From the NCBI GenBank assembly GCA_017452405.1, contig JAFTMM010000038.1:1-32400 (forward strand): 32,400 bases of DNA. The letters are read 5' to 3'. The DNA is from Clostridia bacterium. GTDB lineage: Bacteria; Bacillota; Clostridia; Christensenellales; Pumilibacteraceae. Under the pieces are notes generated by a model that did no database searches, was not told the DNA's origin, and worked only from the letters and a program-made list of their open reading frames with translations. The position numbers were made by a program, and so were the translations under genes. Every line of letters starts with the position of its first letter. Position 1 is the first letter of the stretch. Below, piece by piece: positions 1 through 6,950 of the stretch.

Positions 1-2527
1 ACTGGTCGTCGAACGCCTGCTCAACCATTTCGTCAAGACGATCAAGGAAGTTCTGTTCGTCGGCAACGTAGTCCTTAATGGTGGGCTTGATACCTACTTT
101 CGCTTTAAGCTCGTCAATAGCCTTGATGAGATTTTCCACCTTTTCTTCGTCCGTCTTGCCTTTAAGTCCGAGGTAGTCGGCTACTTCAGCGTAACGAGCG
201 CGAGCGTGAGGGTGGTCGTACTGCGAGAACGTACCCATCTTTGCAGGAGCTTCCTTGGAGTTAAAACGGATAACCTCGCCAATGAGGAGAGCGTTTGCAA
301 CGCCGTGGGGGAGATGATGGAACGCACCGAGCTTGTGAGCCATAGAGTGGCATACGCCGAGGAAAGCGTTAGCGAACGCCATACCTGCCATAGTAGCGGC
401 GTTACCCATCTTCTCACGCGCAACGGGATCGTTAGCTCCGTTGTCGTAAGCGCGGGGGAGATATTCGAAAATCATTTTGAGCGCGCGGAGAGCAAGCCCG
501 TCGGTATAATCGGTTGCCATAACCGAAGCGTAAGCTTCGAGAGCGTGGGTAACTGCGTCGATACCCGAAGCGGAAGTAAGTCCCTTGGGCGCGTTCATCA
601 TGAGGTCTGCGTCAATAATAGCCATGTTAGGCATCAGCTCATAGTCTGCAAGCGGATACTTTACGCCGGTAGTCTCGTCAGTAATAACCGCGAAAGGCGT
701 TACTTCCGAGCCCGTACCTGCGGAGGTGGGAACTGCGATGAAGTATGCTTTTTCGCCCATCTTGGGGAAGGTGTAAACTCTCTTGCGAATATCAATGAAG
801 CGCATTGCCATGTCTTGGAAATCTGCTTCGGGGTGTTCGTAAAGCACCCACATGATTTTTGCGGCGTCCATAGGCGATCCACCACCGACTGCAATAATAG
901 TATCGGGCTGGAACGCTTCCATTTGCTTAGCGCCTTCACGCGCGCTGGCAAGCGTAGGATCAGGTTCAACGTTAGAGAACGTCGTGTGCTTGATACCCAT
1001 TTCGTCGAGTTTGGCTTCAATAGATTTGGTGTAGCCATTATTGTAGAGGAAGGAGTCCGTTACGATAAACGCCTTCTTCTTGCCGAGTACTGCGCCAAGC
1101 TCGTCAAGAGCAACGGGCAAACTGCCTTTTTTGAAATATACCTTCTGAGGTGCTCTGAACCAAAGCATGTTTTCTCTCCTTTCTGCAACCGTTTTAATAT
1201 TAATAAGATGTTTTGCGCCTACGTTATCCGATACGCTGTTACCGCCCCAGCTACCGCAACCGAGTGTGAGCGAGGGAGCGAGCTTGAAGTTGTAAAGGTC
1301 ACCGATACCGCCGTGAGAGGAAGGCGTATTAACGAGAATACGGCAGGTCTTCATTCTTTCACCAAATTCAGCAATTTTTGCCGTTTCGGTTACTGCGTTA
1401 AGGTAAATGGACGAAGTGTGTCCGTAACCGCCGTCTGCAATAAGGTGTTCAGCTTTTTCGAAAGCATCGCCTATATCTTTAGCCTTATACATAGCAAGAA
1501 CGGGGGAAAGCTTTTCGTGAGCAAACTCTTCGGAAATATCAACGCTTTCCACTTCACCGATAAGAATCTTTGCGGATTCGGGTACGTCAACACCTGCAAG
1601 CTTAGCAATGGTGTGCGCCTTCTGTCCTACGATCTTAGCGTTAAGTGCGCCGTTGATAATAATGGTCTTTCTTACTTTTTCGATTTCATCCGGCTTAAGG
1701 AAGTAGCAACCGCGGTAAGCGAATTCCTTTTTAACGGCTTCGTAAATCTTTTTGTGAACGATAACGGACTGCTCAGATGCGCAGATCATACCGTTGTCGA
1801 AGGTCTTGGAATGAATTATCGAGCTTACTGCAAGAATGATGTCAGCAGTTTCGTCGATGATTGCGGGAGTGTTACCTGCGCCTACGCCGAGAGCGGGCTT
1901 ACCGCTGGAATATGCGGCTTTAACCATACCAGGACCGCCGGTAGCAAGAATGATATCCGACTCCTTCATGACGAGATTGGTCATATCGAGGGAGGGAACG
2001 TCAATCCAGTCGATAATTCCTTCGGGCGCGCCTGCTTCAACAGCTGCTTCAAGGACTATCTTAGCCGCCTCAATGGTAGACTTCTTCGCTCTGGGGTGAG
2101 GGGAGATGATGATACCGTTACGGGTTTTAAGCGCAAGGAGAGTTTTGAAAATAGCCGTAGAGGTGGGGTTGGTCGTGGGGATTACCGCAGCGACAACGCC
2201 GATAGGCTCTGCTACTTTCTTAATACCGAATGCGGGATCTTCTTCGATAACACCACAGGTTTTGAAATCCTTGTAAGCGTTATAGATATATTCGGCTGCG
2301 TAGTTATTCTTAATTACTTTATCTTCAACTACGCCCATGCCCGTTTCAGCTACTGCCATTTTAGCAAGGGGAATTCTCTGCTTATTAGCTGCGAGAGCTG
2401 CTGCTTTGAAAATCTTGTCTACTTGCTCTTGCGAGTATTCGGCAAAAATCTTCTGAGCTGCTCTTACTCTTGCGAGAGCTTCTTCGAGCTTTTCAATACT
2501 ATCAACGATGGGATAGTTCTTGTTCAT
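1..2527 (-). CDS. adhE: Bifunctional acetaldehyde-CoA/alcohol dehydrogenase AdhE (3' end cut by window edge)
   Basis: Converts acetyl-CoA to acetaldehyde and then ethanol, oxidising two NADH; it is a cytoplasmic enzyme that in this family assembles into filaments (spirosomes). The reading frame is open from the ATG at 2527 to the window edge, giving 842 codons. The family is usually 860-890 residues, so only some 25-40 C-terminal residues are missing. The N-terminal half is an aldehyde dehydrogenase with the catalytic cysteine at about residue 249 (DNGMICASEQ). The C-terminal half is an iron-dependent alcohol dehydrogenase with the usual histidine-rich iron site (GVCHSMAHKLGAFHHLPHG). The start is fixed by GGAGGATATAATA just upstream. 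It lies 55 bases downstream of rex on the same strand, so it is probably co-transcribed with and controlled by its own redox repressor. A weak 5-bp hairpin (2567-2583) sits at the junction. The identification is firm. Confidence 0.97.
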   Translation of the reverse strand, partial: MNKNYPIVDSIEKLEEALARVRAAQKIFAEYSQEQVDKIFKAAALAANKQRIPLAKMAVAETGMGVVEDKVIKNNYAAEYIYNAYKDFKTCGVIEEDPAFGIKKVAEPIGVVAAVIPTTNPTSTAIFKTLLALKTRNGIIISPHPRAKKSTIEAAKIVLEAAVEAGAPEGIIDWIDVPSLDMTNLVMKESDIILATGGPGMVKAAYSSGKPALGVGAGNTPAIIDETADIILAVSSIIHSKTFDNGMICASEQSVIVHKKIYEAVKKEFAYRGCYFLKPDEIEKVRKTIIINGALNAKIVGQKAHTIAKLAGVDVPESAKILIGEVESVDISEEFAHEKLSPVLAMYKAKDIGDAFEKAEHLIADGGYGHTSSIYLNAVTETAKIAEFGERMKTCRILVNTPSSHGGIGDLYNFKLAPSLTLGCGSWGGNSVSDNVGAKHLINIKTVAERRENMLWFRAPQKVYFKKGSLPVALDELGAVLGKKKAFIVTDSFLYNNGYTKSIEAKLDEMGIKHTTFSNVEPDPTLASAREGAKQMEAFQPDTIIAVGGGSPMDAAKIMWVLYEHPEADFQDMAMRFIDIRKRVYTFPKMGEKAYFIAVPTSAGTGSEVTPFAVITDETTGVKYPLADYELMPNMAIIDADLMMNAPKGLTSASGIDAVTHALEAYASVMATDYTDGLALRALKMIFEYLPRAYDNGANDPVAREKMGNAATMAGMAFANAFLGVCHSMAHKLGAFHHLPHGVANALLIGEVIRFNSKEAPAKMGTFSQYDHPHARARYAEVADYLGLKGKTDEEKVENLIKAIDELKAKVGIKPTIKDYVADEQNFLDRLDEMVEQAFDDQ

Positions 2528-2582
2528 TATTATATCCTCCAAAAAAAGTATACTGATTTAGTTTGTAGCCTTTTGGCGAGGC

Positions 2583-3206
2583 TTATTCGCCTATATGTTT
2601 AGTGAGAACCGCGAGTGAGGAAGCAAGGTTCTCGTTTTCTACGAGTACGCCTTCGGGTACTTTAATTACGGTAGGCGCAAAGTTCCATATCGCTTTAATT
2701 CCGTGAATTATAAGTTCGTCGGCGGCTTTCTGCGCTCCGCTTGACGGCACGGTTATAATTCCTACTTTGACGTCGTATTTTTTACAAATCCTTTCAAGTT
2801 CGCTTAATGGTTGTACTATACGACCGCTAACCGCTCTGCCTACGACAGCAGACGAGTTATCAAACGCCGCAACTATGTCAAGTCCGTAATCCGAAAAGCC
2901 TTGATAGGATAGAAGCGCGCGTCCGAGGTTGCCTGCGCCTATAAGTACGGCTTTGCTCTTTGCGCCAAAACCAAGATAGTCCTCTATTTCGTCAATAAGT
3001 TCGGCGGTTACGTATCCTTTTTTCGGTCGTCCGCTTCCGCTTACCGAACCGAGATATTTTCGGACCTGTACGTCGTTTTGCCCGAGCGCTTCCGCAATTA
3101 CCGTTGCCGATACCATAGGCAACGCGCCTCCGAGCGACTTCAAGTAGTGTAGATATACGGGAAGACGGCGTAAGGTTTGTATTGATACGCTTTTTTCTTC
3201 TTTCAT
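2583..3206 (-). CDS. rex: Redox-sensing transcriptional repressor Rex
   Basis: Rex binds DNA when the NADH/NAD+ ratio is low and releases it when NADH is high, controlling fermentation genes such as adhE. The 207-residue protein has an N-terminal winged helix (TLRRLPVYLHYL; later VSATVIAEALG and VRKYLG) and a Rossmann NAD-binding domain with the GAGNLG glycine motif. It ends with the typical NFAPTVIKVP and VENENLASSL segments. The frame is open 18 codons further upstream (to 3260), but I chose the ATG at 3206 because GGGGAGAAGATATCA lies directly before it and family members begin near this point. adhE follows at 55 bases. No clear Rex operator (TTGTTAA-type inverted repeat) could be seen upstream. 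Confidence 0.95.
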   Translation of the reverse strand: MKEEKSVSIQTLRRLPVYLHYLKSLGGALPMVSATVIAEALGQNDVQVRKYLGSVSGSGRPKKGYVTAELIDEIEDYLGFGAKSKAVLIGAGNLGRALLSYQGFSDYGLDIVAAFDNSSAVVGRAVSGRIVQPLSELERICKKYDVKVGIITVPSSGAQKAADELIIHGIKAIWNFAPTVIKVPEGVLVENENLASSLAVLTKHIGE

Positions 3207-3260
3207 TGATATCTTCTCCCCGTAAGACAAAATTTCCGAAGTTTCCTTGACTTCAAACAT

Positions 3261-3289
3261 ATTATAACATATATTTTTATATTATGCAA
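3261..3289 (-). promoter_or_regulatory. Putative rex-adhE promoter
   Basis: Reading the minus strand, TATAAT (3266-3261) is preceded by TG at the extended -10 position and by TTGCAT (3289-3284) at 17 bases. The -35 match is poor, but the extended -10 compensates. The predicted start is near 3254, giving a leader of about 48 bases before rex. Confidence 0.55.
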
Positions 3290-3374
3290 TTAAATCAATG
3301 CGTATCGATAAAAATTTATTTATTAATTTTTTATTTTGCTTTTCCTTGTCATCTCTACTACAGTACTATGTCTA

Positions 3375-3412
3375 TTTAAATAAAATCCCCGAAAGCAGAG
3401 TGCGATCGGGGA
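3375..3412 (-). terminator. Rho-independent terminator after ilvN
   Basis: A perfect 7-bp inverted repeat (TCCCCGA/TCGGGGA, 3386-3412) with a 13-base loop is followed on the minus strand by TTTTATTTA. It begins 6 bases after the ilvN stop codon and separates ilvBN from rex-adhE. Confidence 0.8.
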
Positions 3413-3417
3413 AGGGA

Positions 3418-3951
3418 TTATTTATTAATTTCCAAATTATAGTCCATAACGTCGTCAATGCAGTCACGACCGCGTGAAAGAGCGGTAACGCCCGTACGCG
3501 CAAGTTCAAGTATGCCGTAAGGACGCATAAGCTCGATAAACTTATCCAGCTTTACGGGTTCACCCGTCATTTCACAAATAACCGAAGTGGGGGCAACGTC
3601 GATGATTTTAACTTTCATCATGTTCGCCGTACTCTCTATTTCAGGACGTTTGTCGGCAGGAACGTTGACTTTAATGAGGAGCAGTTCGCGCTTAACACTT
3701 TCCGTCGGCTCGAAGATCATGATCTTGTGGCAGTCAACGAGTTTGTCAAGCTGACGAACGATCTGATTGATTTCGTCTTCGTCGCCTACGGCAACTATAG
3801 TCATACGTGAACGGTCGGGATTATGCGTTCCGCAAACGGACAGCGAATCGATATTATAACCTCTGCGTGCGAAAAGTCCGCTCAGTCTGGTAAGTACGCC
3901 CGCTTTGTTGGAAACGAGCGCGGTAATTATATGTTTCGTAGCTTTTTCCAT
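3418..3951 (-). CDS. ilvN: Acetolactate synthase small (regulatory) subunit
   Basis: Regulatory subunit of acetolactate synthase, which activates the catalytic subunit and carries valine feedback inhibition in this family. The 177-residue protein has an N-terminal ACT domain (ITALVSNKAGVLTRLSGLF, then RGYNIDSLSV) and the usual C-terminal ACT-like domain ending in GVTALSRG. The frame extends 15 codons upstream into ilvB, but the ATG at 3951 has AAGGAGG directly before it and matches the family start. It lies 10 bases after the ilvB stop, so the two subunits are co-translated. It is also called ilvH in some genomes. Confidence 0.96.
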   Translation of the reverse strand: MEKATKHIITALVSNKAGVLTRLSGLFARRGYNIDSLSVCGTHNPDRSRMTIVAVGDEDEINQIVRQLDKLVDCHKIMIFEPTESVKRELLLIKVNVPADKRPEIESTANMMKVKIIDVAPTSVICEMTGEPVKLDKFIELMRPYGILELARTGVTALSRGRDCIDDVMDYNLEINK

Positions 3952-3961
3952 AATGCCCTCC

Positions 3962-5626
3962 TTAGACGATAGGTTTGGCGGTGAGGATTGCCTCAAAGCC
4001 CTTGCCTGCGGGAATCATAGGCAGAACGAATTCGTCTTTGTCGATAGCGCAGTCGATAATCTTAACGCCCTTTTCAGCAAATGCTTCGCTCATAACCTTT
4101 TCGATATCCTCATTCTTGTCTATTCTATAACCCTTAGCGCCGAGAGCGTCTGCAAGTTTGACGAAATCGGTGGGGTAGTAGATATCCGTGGACGAGTAAT
4201 GTTTGTTGTAGAATAACGTCTGCCATTGACGCACCATGCCGAGGGTGTGGTTGTTAAGCACGATAACGGTAACGTCTAAACCGAGCTTAGAAGCGGTAAC
4301 GATTTCGTTAAAGTTCATATGGAAGGAGCCGTCGCCCGTGAAAAGTACGGTCTGTTTTCCGCTACCGATACAAGCGCCGATTGCCGCGCCCATGCCGTAG
4401 CCCATAGTTCCGAGACCACCGCTGGAAATAAACTTGCGAGGCTTGTCGAAGTTATAAGTCTGCGCCGTCCACATCTGGTGCTGTCCAACGTCGGTAACTA
4501 CGACTTTATCCTTATCGCCGAGCTTGTTGGACGCCATAATAACTCTTCTGGGGCAAAGCTTGCCGTCCGAGCCGAGCAAATAATCTTTTGCTACGCGCTC
4601 ACGGCACTCGTTAATCCATTCGTCCGACTTGGCGGGCGTAAGGTCGGGGAGCATAGCGTTAATAGCCTTCTTAGCGTCGGCAAGCACGCCAACGTCTACC
4701 TTAACGTTCTTATTCAATTCGGCAAGGTCAATGTCGATATGTACGATCTTTGCGTTTTTACAGAAGTTCTTGCGGTCGCCGGCAACACGGTCGGAGAAAC
4801 GACAGCCGATAGCAAGCACGAGGTCGGCTTTTGAAAGCGTTTCTGCTACGTTAGCCTTACCGTGCATGCCGATCATACCCATAAAGTTGGGATGTGAGGC
4901 GGGGAAGCAACCGAGTCCCATCATAGACGAGGTAACGGGCGCGCCGATTTTTTCACTAAGCGCGATAAGCGCGTCGCCTGCGTCCGAAGCTATGCAACCG
5001 CCACCAACGTACATAACGGGACGAGAGCAAGAATTAATAATCTCAATAGCTTTCTTGACGTATTTGTTTTCCTTAAAGTAAGCCTTCGTGGGCTTAACTT
5101 CTGCCGGCTCGTACTCGCAAAGCTTCTGCTGAACGTCCTTAGGAACGTCAACGAGTACAGGCCCGGGACGACCGGAACGCGCGATAAAGAACGCTTCACG
5201 AATAGTGTTAGCAAGTTCTTCGACGTTCTTGACCATATAATTATGCTTGGTAATGGGCATAGTCACGCCCGTTATATCTATTTCCTGGAAAGAGTCGCGA
5301 CCGAGGAAAGCAGACGCCACGTTGCCCGTAATTGCGACGAGAGGAATGCTGTCCATATATGCGGTAGCGATACCCGTGACGAGGTTGGTTGCGCCCGGTC
5401 CGGAAGTGGCGATAACAACGCCCGTTCTTCCCGTAGCTCTTGCCCAGCCGTCTGCTGCGTGGCAAGCTCCCTGTTCGTGACAGGTTAGTATTTGCGTTAC
5501 GTTTTCCTTTTCTTCGTAAAGCGCGTCGAAAATATCGAGAATAGTTCCGCCCGGATAACCGAATACGGTTTCGATTCCCTGCTCCTCAATACACTTAACG
5601 ATGATCTGTGATCCTTTGAGTTTCAT
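3962..5626 (-). CDS. ilvB: Acetolactate synthase large (catalytic) subunit
   Basis: Thiamine-diphosphate enzyme that condenses two pyruvates to acetolactate (valine/leucine path) or pyruvate with 2-oxobutyrate (isoleucine path). At 554 residues it has the normal family length. Visible features are the GYPGGTILDIFDAL start, the catalytic glutamate in CHEQGACHAADGWAR, the FAD/central domain, and the ThDP-Mg motif GDGSFHMNFNE with a downstream LNNHTLGMV. AGGAGA lies before the ATG. The TTGACA-18-TATAAT promoter leaves a leader of only about 25 bases, so there is no room for a T-box or leader-peptide attenuator. Control must act at initiation or through IlvN. Confidence 0.97.
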   Translation of the reverse strand: MKLKGSQIIVKCIEEQGIETVFGYPGGTILDIFDALYEEKENVTQILTCHEQGACHAADGWARATGRTGVVIATSGPGATNLVTGIATAYMDSIPLVAITGNVASAFLGRDSFQEIDITGVTMPITKHNYMVKNVEELANTIREAFFIARSGRPGPVLVDVPKDVQQKLCEYEPAEVKPTKAYFKENKYVKKAIEIINSCSRPVMYVGGGCIASDAGDALIALSEKIGAPVTSSMMGLGCFPASHPNFMGMIGMHGKANVAETLSKADLVLAIGCRFSDRVAGDRKNFCKNAKIVHIDIDLAELNKNVKVDVGVLADAKKAINAMLPDLTPAKSDEWINECRERVAKDYLLGSDGKLCPRRVIMASNKLGDKDKVVVTDVGQHQMWTAQTYNFDKPRKFISSGGLGTMGYGMGAAIGACIGSGKQTVLFTGDGSFHMNFNEIVTASKLGLDVTVIVLNNHTLGMVRQWQTLFYNKHYSSTDIYYPTDFVKLADALGAKGYRIDKNEDIEKVMSEAFAEKGVKIIDCAIDKDEFVLPMIPAGKGFEAILTAKPIV

Positions 5627-5657
5627 GCTTTTCTCCTGATTGTGAGGATATTGATTG

Positions 5658-5687
5658 ATTATATCATATAATAAATAAGATTGTCAA
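5658..5687 (-). promoter_or_regulatory. Sigma-A type promoter of ilvBN
   Basis: On the minus strand there is a perfect TTGACA (5687-5682), an 18-base spacer and a perfect TATAAT (5663-5658). The predicted start is near 5650, and ilvB begins at 5626. Confidence 0.8.
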
Positions 5688-5717
5688 AGGTTTTAACTTG
5701 CGCTAAGTAAGGTGATA

Positions 5718-5993
5718 CTAATCAAATAAATCGGAATGTGTGCCTGTTCGAGTTAAGTATAAAATTAACTCGTCATTTGCTATTTTATATATCAAAAGCC
5801 AATCGGGCTTAATATGACATTCGCGACAACCGGAATATTCGCACGTAAGCTGATGATCTCGGTTTTTTTCGGGAAGCGGTTCGCCTTTTGATAGTTTTGT
5901 AACTACTTCGTCCATTAAACGCATGTCGTAGCCACGTTTGATTATAGCTTTCAAATCACGTTTAAAGCTGTTAAGCGCAAAAATTTTATACAT
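5718..5993 (-). CDS. yafQ: YafQ-type RelE-superfamily mRNA interferase toxin
   Basis: Ribosome-dependent mRNA endonuclease of a type II toxin-antitoxin pair. The 91-residue protein keeps all the residues known to matter in Escherichia coli YafQ: H47, H60, D64 (in CHIKPDW), H86 and F90 (in RTGTHSDLF). It should therefore be active if expressed. It overlaps the antitoxin gene by 8 bases, the usual arrangement for coupled antitoxin-first translation, and GAGGAAG lies before its start codon. It sits between metabolic genes as part of a small accessory cassette. Confidence 0.9.
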   Translation of the reverse strand: MYKIFALNSFKRDLKAIIKRGYDMRLMDEVVTKLSKGEPLPEKNRDHQLTCEYSGCRECHIKPDWLLIYKIANDELILYLTRTGTHSDLFD

Positions 5994-6258
5994 CTGCGTT
6001 CACTTCCTCTAATAGTTCGGAAAAGCTGTCGTACGTTTTCTTGTTTGCTTGTTTTTCCGCTTCTTCAAGTTCTGCAAGCGCGGAAAGAGTGAGTGCGTTT
6101 GGCAGTTCTCTATTCACGGCAAACGGTAAACCATCGTGCATAATGGCTTGTCGCAGAAATATATTAATAGCCGTACTCATATCCAACCCTAAATCAGCAA
6201 AAAGGGCAGTAGCTTGTTTCTTAACGTTTTCGTCAAGTCTAATATTTATTGTAGTCAT
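5986..6258 (-). CDS. dinJ: DinJ/RelB-type antitoxin
   Basis: Antitoxin that binds the YafQ-type toxin and represses its own promoter. The 90-residue protein has an N-terminal ribbon-helix-helix DNA-binding part (TTINIRLDENVKKQA, then GLDMSTAINIFLRQAI) typical of RelB/DinJ. The acidic C-terminal tail (SFSELLEEVNADV) is the usual toxin-binding part. GAGGTGAGTGT precedes the ATG. A near-consensus promoter and a GTATATA/TATATAC inverted repeat lie directly upstream and fit autoregulation. Confidence 0.9.
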   Translation of the reverse strand: MTTINIRLDENVKKQATALFADLGLDMSTAINIFLRQAIMHDGLPFAVNRELPNALTLSALAELEEAEKQANKKTYDSFSELLEEVNADV

Positions 6259-6269
6259 ACACTCACCTC

Positions 6270-6288
6270 GTATATATTTTGTATATAC
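6270..6288. promoter_or_regulatory. Inverted repeat, probable antitoxin operator
   Basis: A perfect 7-bp inverted repeat, GTATATA and TATATAC around a 5-base centre, begins immediately downstream of the -10 box of the toxin-antitoxin promoter. Its size and place fit a ribbon-helix-helix operator covering the transcription start. Confidence 0.6.
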
Positions 6289-6317
6289 ATTGTATGCTAT
6301 TTGTATTCATTTGTCAA
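6289..6317 (-). promoter_or_regulatory. Promoter of the dinJ-yafQ operon
   Basis: On the minus strand, TTGACA (6317-6312), a 17-base spacer and TACAAT (6294-6289). The start site would fall within the adjacent inverted repeat. Confidence 0.8.
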
Positions 6318-6432
6318 CAAATATTAGCCTTTAATTCAATAACTTGATTATTAGAAAATCATCGTGGTTGCCATCAATCAACTATTTGATGCCTGTTGCG
6401 ATGATAATAAATTGTAGGAGAATGTCTAATTT

Positions 6433-6873
6433 ATGTGGAATTTGTCGAAGTTTGCCGAAAGCCTAAAAGAACTCATGATCGATCGCGATTTGAAAGCACC
6501 TGCATTGGCAGAACAAATAGGGACTCATAGAATAAATATTACGAGATATTTGCGTGGGGAACGAGCGCCTGTGTTTAGCGGTCTTATAAAGTTAGTAGAA
6601 TACTTCGATTGTTCTGCCGACTTTTTACTCGGACTTAGCGAATATTCAAAAGAGGGCGGATATTTGCCACCGCTTGATTTTGCAAAACGATTAAGAGAGG
6701 TTATGAAAGAAAATTCAGTTACGCAATACGCTCTTGAAAAGAAAACAAAAATTTCGGGTGATATTGTTTATAAATGGCTCAATGGAATAACCAAACCTTC
6801 GATTGAAAATCTGGTAAAACTTGCAGAATATATTGACTGTTCCGTCGATTATCTTCTTGGAAGAGTTAGGTAA
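6433..6873 (+). CDS. XRE-family regulator with two tandem HTH domains
   Basis: The 146-residue protein is made of two XRE/Cro-type helix-turn-helix domains, residues about 7-67 and 82-143. Each ends in nearly the same motif (FDCSADFLLG and IDCSVDYLLG), so the protein looks like an internal duplication. There is no other domain for sensing or oligomerisation. GTAGGAG lies 12 bases before the ATG, slightly farther than usual. Its AT-rich codon use (AGA, ATA, TTA) differs from the neighbouring metabolic genes and fits a transferred element together with the adjacent toxin-antitoxin pair. Its target is unknown. No clear promoter was seen in the AT-rich stretch 6318-6432. Confidence 0.85.
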   Translation: MWNLSKFAESLKELMIDRDLKAPALAEQIGTHRINITRYLRGERAPVFSGLIKLVEYFDCSADFLLGLSEYSKEGGYLPPLDFAKRLREVMKENSVTQYALEKKTKISGDIVYKWLNGITKPSIENLVKLAEYIDCSVDYLLGRVR

Positions 6874-6906
6874 AATGCGTAGTACCGTATAAGGCACTAC
6901 GCATTT
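6873..6906. terminator. Hairpin terminator, probably bidirectional, between the XRE gene and mgtE
   Basis: A perfect 11-bp inverted repeat (AAATGCGTAGT/ACTACGCATTT) with a 12-base loop starts at the XRE stop codon. It is followed by T-rich sequence on the plus strand and by TTTTACC on the minus strand. It lies 45 bases past the mgtE stop and could serve both convergent genes. Confidence 0.7.
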
Positions 6907-6950
6907 AAATTAGGCAAATTTATTTATTATTTTTCAGGGAACACTTTTAT

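Noticed and set aside
206..2602. A 798-codon open frame on the plus strand across adhE
   Set aside because: It is the antisense of a clear, complete-motif AdhE. The product is rich in Cys, Arg and Ser with no recognisable domain, and it has no ribosome binding site. Its length reflects rare use of the codons that read as stops in that antisense frame.
3207..3260. Upstream start that would lengthen Rex by 18 residues
   Set aside because: The ATG at 3206 has the better ribosome binding site and the family start; the upstream start lies at the predicted transcription start.
5627..5657. T-box or leader-peptide attenuator before ilvB
   Set aside because: The consensus promoter leaves a leader of only about 25 bases.
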